A stretch of 64,000 bases of DNA. It comes from Candidatus Aminicenans sakinawicola JGI OTU-1. Its GTDB lineage: Bacteria; Acidobacteriota; Aminicenantia; Aminicenantales; Aminicenantaceae. The notes under the pieces are model-generated. The model saw nothing but the letters and a program-made list of their open reading frames with translations, did no database searches and was not told the DNA's origin. The stretch is from NCBI GenBank assembly GCA_000493965.1, contig AWNV01000003.1, positions 1-64,000 of the forward strand. The letters run 5' to 3'. The position numbers were made by a program, and so were the translations under genes. Below, piece after piece: positions 44,841 to 53,837 of this stretch; the first letter of the stretch is position 1, and the number at the start of each line of letters is the position of its first letter.

Positions 44841-45354
44841 GATTAACCTCTTTTAAATTAGCCAAAATCGAAAGCCGTGCTCTGCTCGCCCTCGACATGA
44901 CAGTTCCCTCCTTTATCCCAAGAGTTTGGGCGATTTCCTGGCAGGAGAGACGACCATACTCCTTTAAAATAAAGACTGCTCTCAGTTTTTGCGGTAAACA
45001 TCGGACGGCATTTTTAAAAATATTATGCTGCTCTTTACGCATGAACCGCCATTCAGGAGTGCTGCGATCAATCGAATCATCACTAATTCTTGGAAAAAGA
45101 AAGCGTTGCAAACGCTGTTTTTTCACATGATTCAGACAGGTGTTCTTTGCAATTTTTAAGAGCCAACCTCTCAAATGGCATGAATTTTTAAGAGAGCCAA
45201 TATTTTTCAATGCCTTAAGATACACATCCTGCATCAACTCTTCGGCATCCCATGGATTACGAGAAAACCCAAGGCAAATCCGAAAAATAACATCTGAATA
45301 GTTCATTAACTCATCCAAAACACTGGAACCATTCCTAGAATTCCATTTTTCCAT
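44827..45354 (-). CDS. ECF-type RNA polymerase sigma factor
   Basis: The 175-aa protein has region 2 (ICLGFSRNPWDAEELMQDVY, then LRGWLLKIAKNTCLNHVKKQ) and region 4 (LPQKLRAVFILKEYGRLSCQ, EIAQTLGIKEGTVMSRASRA) with no region 3, which defines ECF sigma factors. It leads an operon with an anti-sigma-like membrane protein and a secreted protein. ECF groups usually drive their own promoters; I could not identify the -35/-10 pair. Confidence 0.92.
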   Translation of the reverse strand: MEKWNSRNGSSVLDELMNYSDVIFRICLGFSRNPWDAEELMQDVYLKALKNIGSLKNSCHLRGWLLKIAKNTCLNHVKKQRLQRFLFPRISDDSIDRSTPEWRFMRKEQHNIFKNAVRCLPQKLRAVFILKEYGRLSCQEIAQTLGIKEGTVMSRASRARLSILANLKEVNHGKK

Positions 45355-45575
45355 GTTCTAATATTTTTCTACTTTCATTTATTAAAGACAACCTAGAAAT
45401 GGAAATATTCCCTAAATCTCAAAAAAATAAATCTCTGTGCTTTAGAAGAATTCTATTTTTTGAAAATTGACCATATGTTTTTACTATGATAAAAGAAAAA
45501 CCTATATTTGCATCTGAATATTAAAAATTTAAGAGATAAGGATTGTAATCAAGCTAAATAGGAAATAATAGACCC

Positions 45576-46379
45576 ATGACAAGATGCTTTAGTATACTCC
45601 TGACAATTTTGGCTTATACACTGCTTTCCACCGGTTTTGTCCTTATGAAAAAAGGGATTGTCTGGATCGGATATAAAGGGGAAAAAGACAAAACATATTA
45701 TAGGAATCTTTTTACGTGGATCTCGGGATTTTTACTTATAAATATTTACATCGTGCCAAACACAGTTGCGCTCAGGTACCTGGACCCTCATATTGTCTCA
45801 TCCATTGCCGGATGGGGAGTTGTCTTCATGGTATTTCTTTCTCATACATTACTGAAAGAAAAACTCTACAGTTCGGATTTCATCTATTCGGCTTTGATTT
45901 TCATCTCCATAATTTTCCTAAACCTTTATGAAAATCAAGAAGGTGGAATGACTGTCAATATACCATTATTAACAATTATGGCGTTACTCCCGTTTTTTCT
46001 TTTTGTCCCCGTTTTTATAAATTCAATCTCAAAAAGAATAAAAACTATTATTTATGCCGCTGTTTCAGGGATTTCCACAGGCATGATAATCGTGACAATG
46101 AAAGTTCTTGTTTCCTTAAGAGGGTTTCATGTTGCATCTTACTTTTCGTCACCGTATCTGTATTTATATTTGCTTTTTTCACTCACTGCCTTCATAAGCC
46201 TTCAAGTGGCCTACAAAAAAGGAGTGATGATGCTGGTGGGGCCTGTTCAATATTCTGCTGCAATCATTTATCCTGTTCTGTGCTCTTATCTCATATTCAG
46301 CAACCGGATACATTTCATTCAACTGGCTGCAATTTTAGTCATCGTTTATTCTGTAATTTCAATATTAAAGAAACACTAA
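45576..46379 (+). CDS. DMT/EamA-like membrane transporter
   Basis: The 267-aa protein is almost entirely hydrophobic with about 8-9 TM helices. It has a DMT-like N-terminal pair (ILLTILAYTLLSTGFVLMKK), LRYLDPHIVSSIAGWGVVFM and HTLLKEKL, and in the second half KKGVMMLVGPVQYSAAIIYP. This layout resembles the EamA or small multidrug-type superfamily. Substrate is unknown. It stands alone, divergent from the sigma operon. Confidence 0.65.
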   Translation: MTRCFSILLTILAYTLLSTGFVLMKKGIVWIGYKGEKDKTYYRNLFTWISGFLLINIYIVPNTVALRYLDPHIVSSIAGWGVVFMVFLSHTLLKEKLYSSDFIYSALIFISIIFLNLYENQEGGMTVNIPLLTIMALLPFFLFVPVFINSISKRIKTIIYAAVSGISTGMIIVTMKVLVSLRGFHVASYFSSPYLYLYLLFSLTAFISLQVAYKKGVMMLVGPVQYSAAIIYPVLCSYLIFSNRIHFIQLAAILVIVYSVISILKKH

Positions 46380-46380
46380 T

Positions 46381-46478
46381 CCACCTGGATTATTCATAAA
46401 AACTACTTCATGCGCTGTGCCTTGCATCTGCGGCAAGCTTGGCTCGTGAATAACCCACGTCCACCTGGATTATTCATA
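46381..46478. repeat. 80-bp spaced direct repeat (18-bp unit)
   Basis: CCACCTGGATTATTCATA occurs at 46381-46398 and 46461-46478. The right copy contains the stop codon of the decayed permease on the minus strand. The segment between may be a tiny inserted element or a duplication. Confidence 0.55.
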
Positions 46479-46722
46479 CCTCAGCGCCTTCACCGGATTG
46501 GCCAGGGCGACTCTGACTGCCTGATAACTGACTGTGAGCAGTGCGATTGCGAAAGCCAGAAAAGCGGCAAATACGAAAGGCCAGAGACCAACACTAATAC
46601 GATATGCAAAGCTTTATAGCCACTTGTTCATTGCGTAAAAAGCAACAGGCCAAGCGATGACGTTAGCTACCAGCACCCACTTCATAAACTCGGTGGAAAG
46701 AAGATAAATAATGTTGGGAGCA
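46470..46722 (-). pseudogene. FtsX/MacB-type permease C-terminal remnant
   Basis: The minus strand encodes IYLLSTEFMKWVLVANVIAW, then FYAMNKWL, an in-frame TAA, SFAYRISVGLWPFVFAAFLA and the characteristic end LTVSYQAVRVALANPVKALRYE. This aligns with the last 80 residues of the permease at 18826, where the stop codon replaces a Gln. The rest of the gene is absent. Confidence 0.75.
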
Positions 46723-46727
46723 AGAGA

Positions 46728-48821
46728 TTATCTTCCTTCAAGCTCATTAACTATAGTGTCTGCATCGTAGAGTTTGCGTAATGCCTCTGTGATATAACCA
46801 GTATGAACGGCAACCGCACGATTTTTTGTCTCATCATACACGAACCGTCCCGGAAGGCTTTCTATATTGCCGTCAAAAATCAAGCCTACCACTTCACCTT
46901 TTTTATTGATGACCGGTGACCCTGAGTTTCCACCTATAATATCGCAGGTAGAAACAAAATTTACAGGAGTTGAGAGATCCAATTTGTCTTTTCGTTCCCA
47001 GAAACGGTCGGGTAAATCGTAGTCCCTTTCCCTGTTAAAACTCAAGGCACGGTCAAACAAACCGTACAATGTCGTTTTACAGGGAGCTTTTGTCCCGTTC
47101 ATCGAGTATTCTTTGACAGTTCCATAAGATAACCGCAAGGTAAAAGTTGCGTCAGGGTAAACATCTTTTCCGTAAACAGCAAAGCGTGCCTTGGCAATCT
47201 TCTCGGCAGCAGGCATAAGAACGCTTTCAATGTTCTTCTTACTCCATTCTATATCTTTTCTTATCATGGGTTCGAGTTTTTTAGCCAAAACAATAAGAGG
47301 ATCACTGCATTCTTTCACTGCTTTTTCGCCGCCCTTTACCAAAGATTTACGAAAACTTACATCTGTGAGTTTAGTCCCCTGAATTAATTCCTTGGCCACA
47401 TCTTCTGGAGAACGCCCATTCAACACCAATTTAATGAAAGGATTATCCGGGCCCAATTCTTCCAGCGACAGCTGTAACCCACCTGCCAGGTTAGCCTCCT
47501 CCATATCAAGATAAATGGGCGCTGGAGAAAACAGACGAAATCTCAAACCATCAAGGCCAGAGTCGTGATACCCGTCAAGCCGCTCTGAATCCGGTTTTTC
47601 GATCTCTATAACGTAAAAGACGATTGTCGAAGCAATCCCTGCCAGACGTGAACCGCTGATACGACCGTAAAAACGTTCTTCAGCCACTTGTTCCTGTTTC
47701 TGAATTACCTTAGCAATTGTGTCCCATCCATCTCCATACTCCTTTTCTAAGTCTGGATTGCTAGCCACAAGTTTGCGGAAGGCTTCTTCATCTTTCTTCT
47801 GTTTTTCCATCAATTTCTTATCAAGCAGCCCCTGGTATTCCCCGGACATCGCTTTCTTGGCATTCTCTAAGCCGAATATGGATATCAAAGCTCTTCTCTG
47901 CTGTTCCGGCCCTTTTTTTTCATACTCGTGTAGAATTTCAATTCGTTTTTTGATGTATTTCAATATGAGTGGATACTGAAAATCACGCAGATATTCCAAT
48001 TGAGAGTAAGGGAAAAGACGATCAGATGAACCGGGATTCCCAGAAACAAACACAAGTTCATCTTTTATTGCTCCTTCTGCATTCCACTTGAGATAATGAT
48101 TTGAATTAACGGGCTTGTCATTCTCATAGACCCTGAAGAAAGTTACATCAAGGTCGTAGCGTGGGTAAGTAAAATTGTCAAAGTCACCGCCAAAATAAGC
48201 TGCCTGCCGTTCAGGAGCAAAAACCATACGCAAATCGGTGTATTTCTTGTAACAATACAGCCAGTATTCACCGCCATGGTATAGATTAATAACATTAGAT
48301 CGGAGTCCGGTTTTTTCTAAACTTTCTTTCTCGATCTTTGCCATAGCGGCTTTCTGTGCTTTTAGAGCATCTTCTTCATTCATGCCCTTTTTGACTGCTG
48401 CTTTCACCTGCTCTGTTACATCTTCTACAGAAACGAGAACGTTCACTTCAAGATCCGGGCATTTTAGTTCTTCTTTTTGAGTTTTTGCGTAAAACCCTGT
48501 CGTAACATAGTCTTTCTCAGAAGTGGAAATCTTCTGCAATTGCCCAACCCCAACATGATGATTGGTCATCACCAGCCCATTGGGACTGACAAAAGAACCA
48601 GAACCCCCATCCATGAAACGGACACTGGACAGACGTACGTGATCCAGCCATTCCTTTGTAGGCGTGAAGCCGTAGCGCTCTTGAAGCTGTTTGATGGGTG
48701 GATTATCAAATGTCCACATACCTTCATCTGCCAAGGAAGGAAAAACTCCAACACACAGGTTAAGAACAAACAAACCAACTACGGTTACTAATCCCTTACG
48801 TAGATAACCTCTGCCTTTCAT
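46728..48821 (-). CDS. S46 family dipeptidyl peptidase (DPP7-like)
   Basis: The 697-aa protein has a signal peptide (VTVVGLFVLNLCVGVFPSLA). The chymotrypsin-like halves flank a helical insert. Catalytic His lies in VMTNHHVGVG (His89), Asp in the FGGDFDNFTYPRYDLDVTFF region, and Ser in IIGGNSGSPVINKKG. FDGN after the Ser motif has Gly where DPP11 has Arg, so a DPP7-like preference for hydrophobic rather than acidic P1 residues is inferred. Such enzymes release dipeptides in the periplasm. It is a monocistronic gene. Confidence 0.92.
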   Translation of the reverse strand: MKGRGYLRKGLVTVVGLFVLNLCVGVFPSLADEGMWTFDNPPIKQLQERYGFTPTKEWLDHVRLSSVRFMDGGSGSFVSPNGLVMTNHHVGVGQLQKISTSEKDYVTTGFYAKTQKEELKCPDLEVNVLVSVEDVTEQVKAAVKKGMNEEDALKAQKAAMAKIEKESLEKTGLRSNVINLYHGGEYWLYCYKKYTDLRMVFAPERQAAYFGGDFDNFTYPRYDLDVTFFRVYENDKPVNSNHYLKWNAEGAIKDELVFVSGNPGSSDRLFPYSQLEYLRDFQYPLILKYIKKRIEILHEYEKKGPEQQRRALISIFGLENAKKAMSGEYQGLLDKKLMEKQKKDEEAFRKLVASNPDLEKEYGDGWDTIAKVIQKQEQVAEERFYGRISGSRLAGIASTIVFYVIEIEKPDSERLDGYHDSGLDGLRFRLFSPAPIYLDMEEANLAGGLQLSLEELGPDNPFIKLVLNGRSPEDVAKELIQGTKLTDVSFRKSLVKGGEKAVKECSDPLIVLAKKLEPMIRKDIEWSKKNIESVLMPAAEKIAKARFAVYGKDVYPDATFTLRLSYGTVKEYSMNGTKAPCKTTLYGLFDRALSFNRERDYDLPDRFWERKDKLDLSTPVNFVSTCDIIGGNSGSPVINKKGEVVGLIFDGNIESLPGRFVYDETKNRAVAVHTGYITEALRKLYDADTIVNELEGR

Positions 48822-48903
48822 ATCTCACCTCACTGTTAATTTAAAAGCTTATAGTCAAACTTCTCGAGTATTGTATCAGAATTATATACACAAATACACT
48901 TTT

Positions 48904-49135
48904 AAATGGACTTAGGTAGTAATTAAAGATCTCAGGCCTGGACTAGCTATCGCTACAATAATTGCCGCACCTGAGTCATTTTTTTTATGCAAAAATGGTC
49001 AAATGCCAAATGCTATTGTTTAAATGCAATTCAATCTGGACTAATCCTTCCTGCCTGGGCGACACGCAGACAGGGATTTTTTAGCTTCTCATCAATTATA
49101 TTTCTATTTAAAGCAATTTGATTAATTGTTTTACA
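48904..49135. repeat. Long intergenic repeat X, copy 1
   Basis: This ~230-bp segment is ~90 percent identical by eye to 54068-54275, starting at AAATGGACTTAGGTAGTAA and ending GATTAATTGTTTTACAA. It carries an extra ~25 bp forming a hairpin (CCTGCCTG/CAGACAGG) that the other copy lacks. It lies upstream of the S46 gene. Confidence 0.8.
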
Positions 49136-49310
49136 AGAGGATAAATCATAAATTTATCAGTTTCACTTTGTTCCAATTGACGACACTTTTATCGCTTTAT
49201 ATTTCCATATTTTATGACTATTTTATCGTGTTTCAGCAAGCCGTTTTTTCTCTTAGCTTTAGGTGATAGAAATTTCCTTTTTGTTTCAATATTAGATTCG
49301 TAAATTCTTC

Positions 49311-49404
49311 GTTTAACGTATCGCAGATAAAAGAAGTTGCGACCAAGGGAAGCAATTTGGGTGAGCCCCGAGCCGAGGGGCGAACCTCATATCTGCTGTT
49401 ATAC
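49311..49404 (-). other. attC-like integron recombination site
   Basis: On the minus strand, GTATAAC (R''-like) and GCAGATA (L''-like) at the right are mirrored at the left by TATCTGC (L'), a 5-bp spacer, and GTTAAAC (R', fits GTTRRRY). Between them is a GC-rich palindromic region (GAGGTTCGCCCCTCGG and GGGGCTC). This resembles attC sites of chromosomal integrons. It lies ~165 bp after the stop of the alpha/beta hydrolase gene on the same strand, as expected for a cassette. The R''-L'' spacing is shorter than canonical. Confidence 0.5.
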
Positions 49405-49569
49405 ACCCCGACGACTGAAAGGAGGAGAGCGTAGCGTGGCACGAAGCGTAGCGGAGTGAGTTCAAAAAATATTTTTCCCCCCGGAACTATTGCAACTTCT
49501 ACAATCAAAGATTAAATTTTCAGCATTATCGTATAGCTGTTGTTGTGTACTGTATCTATTTGTCAGTCT

Positions 49570-50601
49570 TCATTTTATGTTTAAAATAATCTTCCTAGTT
49601 ATTGAATCAATGAGGTTTGGAGGTAAATCATGCCCCATATTATTAAACCATTTTGTCTTTGAATTTGGGATTACAGATGCTAATTTTTTACTGTGTTCAA
49701 TCGATACGAATGGGTCATTTAATCCATGAATAATCAATACCGGAATTTTTAAATCTTTCAATTCGTCATAACGAGAACCCCATAGATTAGCAGCTTGATC
49801 ATGTTGTCTTGATACATCTGGGTTATAGCCTTTTCGTTTCCTTAAATTATAAAGGACTTGTTCAGCCGTTCCTTTTACATCAATGTCATATTGTGCATCT
49901 CCGCGAAGAATCATTTTTGCCGATAACATTAATTTTATTGTGTTCTTTTCACTCTGAAATATTCCATATTTAATTCCAATTTTTGTAAAATCAAATACAA
50001 TACTTTTAGATGCTTCTGGTAATTCTTCGTCAAAAATATCCCCGGAAGACATTATTGATGTTAAGGTTAACGTTTTGTCCGGATTCTCAATTGCAAATTC
50101 TTGAGCAACCATACCACCTAACGATAGTCCAACCAGATGTACTTTACTAACGTTCAGTGTATCAAGAATTGTCTCTGCATCTTTTGATAGATCTGCTATT
50201 GAATACGGTTTCTGTTGCCAGTCTTCAACCCAATCAGACTGTCCTGTCCCTCTATAGTCATACCGTATTACTTGATAACCAGAATCTACTAATTTATCAA
50301 TAAATGTTTGTGGCCACCCTAATGCATCAGTTGCCATCCCCATGAATAATAAAATTCCCCCTTTACTAGAATCTTTTGGTGTAATTGACTCATACCAAAT
50401 CTTATGATCATCCGAGATTACATATCCTGATTTTCCTTTTACAAATTCAGGAAGCTCTGTGTTTATGACATTTTCAATAATCGTATCAGTATTAGCGGGT
50501 AATTTTGGTCCGGTAAAAAATATGCCCACAATTAACCCAATCAATAAAATGAGTAGTACAATCCCACATATTTTTAATAGCCTAAAGAGTAATTTTTTCA
50601 T
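49570..50601 (-). CDS. Alpha/beta hydrolase with N-terminal membrane anchor
   Basis: The start is ATG 50601, preceded by GAGGAAT; the ATG at 50613 overlaps that ribosome site. The ~343-aa product has one TM (ICGIVLLILLIGLIVGIFF), then an alpha/beta-hydrolase fold: YDYRGTGQSDW, nucleophile elbow VGLSLGGMVAQEFA, Asp in HGLNDPFVSIEHS and His in NNMGHDLPP. The catalytic triad is complete. The attC-like site behind it suggests an integron-type cassette. Substrate is unknown. A promoter is present in the repeat at 50736-50764. Confidence 0.85.
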   Translation of the reverse strand: MKKLLFRLLKICGIVLLILLIGLIVGIFFTGPKLPANTDTIIENVINTELPEFVKGKSGYVISDDHKIWYESITPKDSSKGGILLFMGMATDALGWPQTFIDKLVDSGYQVIRYDYRGTGQSDWVEDWQQKPYSIADLSKDAETILDTLNVSKVHLVGLSLGGMVAQEFAIENPDKTLTLTSIMSSGDIFDEELPEASKSIVFDFTKIGIKYGIFQSEKNTIKLMLSAKMILRGDAQYDIDVKGTAEQVLYNLRKRKGYNPDVSRQHDQAANLWGSRYDELKDLKIPVLIIHGLNDPFVSIEHSKKLASVIPNSKTKWFNNMGHDLPPNLIDSITRKIILNIK

Positions 50602-50694
50602 AGTATTCCTCATTTCTATATTAAAAGTTGTAATTACTATATAAGTTTTCCCTTTATGTTTAAATTATTTTTGGGCCAGCCATTTTCTTTTCGT

Positions 50695-50885
50695 TTTTGT
50701 TTAATTTCCGCCAGCTAAGCTGCTCGAATACAAATACTATAGTTAGATCACAGGAAGGTGTCAAAAATAGGGACTTTGCACTTAAATCATGCCAAAATTT
50801 TTGCTGTCGCTTATAAATACTTCTCTCTTATTTCGGCAGCTATTAAAAGTTCGTGCTGGGCTTGCAGCAAGCCGCTTTTTCTCTT
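50695..50885. repeat. Promoter-bearing repeat Y, copy 1
   Basis: ~190 bp nearly identical to 53838-54026, from ATTTCCGCC..GCTAAGCTGC to GCAAGCCGCTTTTTCTC. It carries a minus-strand promoter and faces the hydrolase gene. Confidence 0.85.
50736..50764 (-). promoter_or_regulatory. Sigma70-like promoter in repeat Y copy 1
   Basis: On the minus strand: TTGACA, 17-bp spacer CCTTCCTGTGATCTAAC, TATAGT. It lies about 135 bp upstream of the hydrolase start. Confidence 0.7.
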
Positions 50886-51251
50886 AACATTTAGACCACT
50901 TCATTTTATTTCTTCCTTCTTCTCCCAGATAACTTTTTTCGTGATTCCACTTTTTTGAGCAATCTTTCTTTGATTGCCCACAATTTTTTGCAATAGTACA
51001 TGTGATTGCGAATGGCAGCTGATGGAACTTGGTCAAAAATGAGAATATATCCTATTAACCTTGATATTTGAAATTATTCATGCTTACGGTTGATCTTGAA
51101 AAAAATCGTTTTTATGATCTTTCTACAAATTTGATTTTCTTTTTTAATCACGGCTTCCTTAACGTCTGTTGACGCTAAATGAAAAATCTTTCTATTACTA
51201 ATGATGCATACCTTGCGACACAATCTCGTAAATTATCACGCCTCTTGACAT
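50886..51251 (-). other. Gap with decayed coding traces
   Basis: The minus strand retains a short open stretch RRDNLRDCVARYASLVIERF next to repeat Z, then stops. No start and no family recognised. The remainder shows no gene. Confidence 0.3.
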
Positions 51252-51413
51252 ATGCTGATCGCATGAATTTATAGTTAACATCGGAATTCTTATTCTTAGA
51301 GCGGCCTTTTTTGGCTGTAAAATTGTTGATCTAAGGCCAAGAATGAGGGGAATTTTGAGATCATCTTTTGTGTATTCAAAAAGTTAGTGCAGCCAAGCTT
51401 CAAATTTACATTT
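51252..51413. repeat. Long intergenic repeat Z, copy 1
   Basis: ~160 bp matching 57916-58079 (shared core GGCCAAGAATGAGGGGAATT). Both copies lie 3' of minus-strand genes (31 bp and 117 bp after stop codons). In copy 2 the minus strand is open for ~55 codons (with KYTKDDLKIPLILGLRSAVL), but copy 1 has an indel, so both are probably decayed gene pieces. Confidence 0.75.
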
Positions 51414-51443
51414 TCCACTTTATGAAAATAAGTTTTTCACCGG

Positions 51444-52595
51444 CTATTTCCCTGGGGCGATGTTATATTTTACGGCCCGAGCACGGCCATCTTCATCCCA
51501 TACAAGAATCCAGAGACATCTTTTGCCTATAATAACTCTATTAGGAAAAGATTTTATACCTTCCATCTTTACAGTTCCAATGAATGTACCTTCCGGGTCA
51601 AAGGCATCACACTCAGGAGTTGAGCCCGGCGTATCTTTTCTGACTGTGTGTACCAGGATGTTGCTCTCGTAATCCACAAACAACCCATCAAATGCAGGCT
51701 TACTTCTGGGAAATCCCGTCATCTTTTTGATCTCTTCCGGAACTCCGGTTGTCCCTCCTCCGGAAGTGGAATAGGTAAGGCCGGAGAAAAATTTTTCCTT
51801 GTCCTGATCCGTTACTTTAACAGGCTTGTAAGAATGCTTGAACGAAGAAAGAAGCCCTTTTCCAGCATCATGAACCGCAATCGTATAATCTTCAGCAATG
51901 CCGATGATGATCTTTCCATCCGGAGCCACAGACCAATATACATCAGGCGAGAAAGGCTGAATGATGTTGGAAAAGATTCCTTTGATCGTCCGGAACTTGT
52001 TTCTTAGTACCTTATGCGTGAAGAGCGTTTTTTTTAGCTCAAGTTCCTGGGAAAAGATCTGTATGACGCAGTCTTGAGGTTTGTCCGGTTCACGGTAATG
52101 ATTGATCTCCCCCTCTATGAATACATCACCCATGGGATGAGCCCACATATTCCTTGGCACGCCCTCGCTTGATCGAATCCCGATACTTTTAACATATTCC
52201 CCGTCAGTCGTCAGAGAACACAGACGCCGGTTTCCTATATCGTAAATAATGAGGCATTTTCTGGTAATGACTATTCCTGAAGGCAAGCTAAATTCGCCCG
52301 GCCCCTGGCCTTTTCTCCCGATGACTTTTAGAAATTTTCCTTCCTCGGAAAATTTCTTGATGTTGCAGGCTCTAATATCGCACAGATAAATGTTTCCATC
52401 CCCATCGATGGCGATGTCAACGATACTTTCGAATAATTCACCCTTAGGAAGGCTGGATTCGTCGATGGTCATCTCCTCAACAAACAGAGCGCTACCGGTA
52501 GCATAGATGTCTTTCAAAGATTGAGCGGAGACCGGAGCTGTCAGAACGATCACTGTAATAAAAATAATAAAAAGCGTTCTTAATTTTTGGTTCAT
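51444..52595 (-). CDS. Secreted 6-bladed beta-propeller protein
   Basis: The start is ATG 52595 with GGAG 9 nt upstream; the longer frame to 52631 overlaps the upstream gene and lacks a ribosome site. The 383-aa product has a signal peptide (LFIIFITVIVLTAPVSAQ) and blades such as AIDGDGNIYLCDIRACNIKK, FSEEGKFLKVIGRKGQGPGE and YDIGNRRLCSLTTDGEYVKS. It is a paralogue of 1620-2876. It is co-transcribed with the coiled-coil protein gene 14 bp upstream from a promoter in repeat Y copy 2. Confidence 0.85.
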   Translation of the reverse strand: MNQKLRTLFIIFITVIVLTAPVSAQSLKDIYATGSALFVEEMTIDESSLPKGELFESIVDIAIDGDGNIYLCDIRACNIKKFSEEGKFLKVIGRKGQGPGEFSLPSGIVITRKCLIIYDIGNRRLCSLTTDGEYVKSIGIRSSEGVPRNMWAHPMGDVFIEGEINHYREPDKPQDCVIQIFSQELELKKTLFTHKVLRNKFRTIKGIFSNIIQPFSPDVYWSVAPDGKIIIGIAEDYTIAVHDAGKGLLSSFKHSYKPVKVTDQDKEKFFSGLTYSTSGGGTTGVPEEIKKMTGFPRSKPAFDGLFVDYESNILVHTVRKDTPGSTPECDAFDPEGTFIGTVKMEGIKSFPNRVIIGKRCLWILVWDEDGRARAVKYNIAPGK

Positions 52596-52609
52596 GTTTT
52601 TACTCCTCT

Positions 52610-53758
52610 TTAGAACAGAGGTGTAATCCATTCCTCAGCAAATTTCTGATAACGTTTTATAAGCGTATCCGCCTCTTTGGCATTCTTGCTGGCATAATCC
52701 TCTACGGCAGACCCTAAGGCATCCCAATATTCCAGCTTACCCAGAAATGCCGGAATGCCTTTCTCCTTCAGTCCTGGGTGCTTTAGTAGATAGTCCATCA
52801 GATCAAGGGAATAATCCTTGTTGAACTCTTTGAGTCTGCTAAGAGTAGCCCCTACTTCAGGCCCGATTTCCTCCGTCACTTTATCCAACTCCTCTCGCGC
52901 TTCATCCATCTTCTCAAGGTTTTCTTGGCTGGGTTGGGACTCAAGCTCCTTGGATAACTTGATCACTTTCTGACTGTAAGGAAGCAGTTTCTCGGCAAAG
53001 GTCAAAACTTTCGCAATATAGTCGTCTTTTTTGAGCATAACACCCTCGGCTATGGCTCTCTTGGGAGGCAAGGGACTATACTGGAGGTCTCCCTCCCCAC
53101 TAGGCATAGAGAGCTCGAAAGCCTTATCTCCCTTAATAAAATACATCGAGAATTTGGTAGGGCAGCACTTCCATCCGGCTTTGGACAGCTTGTCTTTGTA
53201 AAAAGAGAAAACTTCCTTTTCAGATGCGTCTGCCTCATACCAGATGGCTTCCTCGGTGGATTCTGAATTCAGTTTGGCACCGGGGAAGACCGGAATATCC
53301 GGTAAGTATTTGACGTGCTTGGACTCAGGCTCTGGTTTGCGGTTTTTTTCAGCAAGTTCCTGTGCTCGCTTTGCTACTCGTTGCGACAACTTCATAACTC
53401 GTTGTATGTCTTCCTTGGCTAATTTTTCGTAGTATGCATCCACCTCTTGCTTTGTAACCCCAAATCCTTCATATACCTTTTTTTGGGCTGCCTCCATCTC
53501 TTGCAGTGATTTACGTGCTGCTTCAGGAGTTTCAGGCATAATGCCATATTTGTCTGTCACTATCCCCACTTCATACAACAGTTGTGCCTTTACCTCCACC
53601 CAGATCTCATCGGTCAGCTTACCAGCCTTGGGCTTTTCTTCTTGCTGAGCTGAAACTGTGTTTACTATGCCTATCAAACTTACTAAAGCTGCGAAAGTCA
53701 CCATTGCAAGGCAGTTAATCCACACCTTGCTTCTTTTTTTGTTGATTCTTCCTGCCAT
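52610..53758 (-). CDS. Secreted coiled-coil protein of unknown function
   Basis: The 382-aa product has a signal peptide (VTFAALVSLIGIVNTVSAQ), an N-terminal helical domain with charged heptads (residues ~40-145), a compact middle domain (~150-240: PDIPVFPGAKLNSESTEEAI, WYEADASEKEVFSFYKDKL) and a C-terminal helical part. The middle segment 'P.YPGA.......Y....S..EV..FY...L...GW' is a known small domain in secreted proteins. AGGAGG precedes the ATG. It is the first gene of an operon with the propeller protein. Confidence 0.65.
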   Translation of the reverse strand: MAGRINKKRSKVWINCLAMVTFAALVSLIGIVNTVSAQQEEKPKAGKLTDEIWVEVKAQLLYEVGIVTDKYGIMPETPEAARKSLQEMEAAQKKVYEGFGVTKQEVDAYYEKLAKEDIQRVMKLSQRVAKRAQELAEKNRKPEPESKHVKYLPDIPVFPGAKLNSESTEEAIWYEADASEKEVFSFYKDKLSKAGWKCCPTKFSMYFIKGDKAFELSMPSGEGDLQYSPLPPKRAIAEGVMLKKDDYIAKVLTFAEKLLPYSQKVIKLSKELESQPSQENLEKMDEAREELDKVTEEIGPEVGATLSRLKEFNKDYSLDLMDYLLKHPGLKEKGIPAFLGKLEYWDALGSAVEDYASKNAKEADTLIKRYQKFAEEWITPLF

Positions 53759-53837
53759 TTTTACCTCCTATTTTGTCTTTTTGTTGCCATGCAGAATTTT
53801 AATGCATTAATGGCTGAGTTAAGTATTGCCATTTCCT

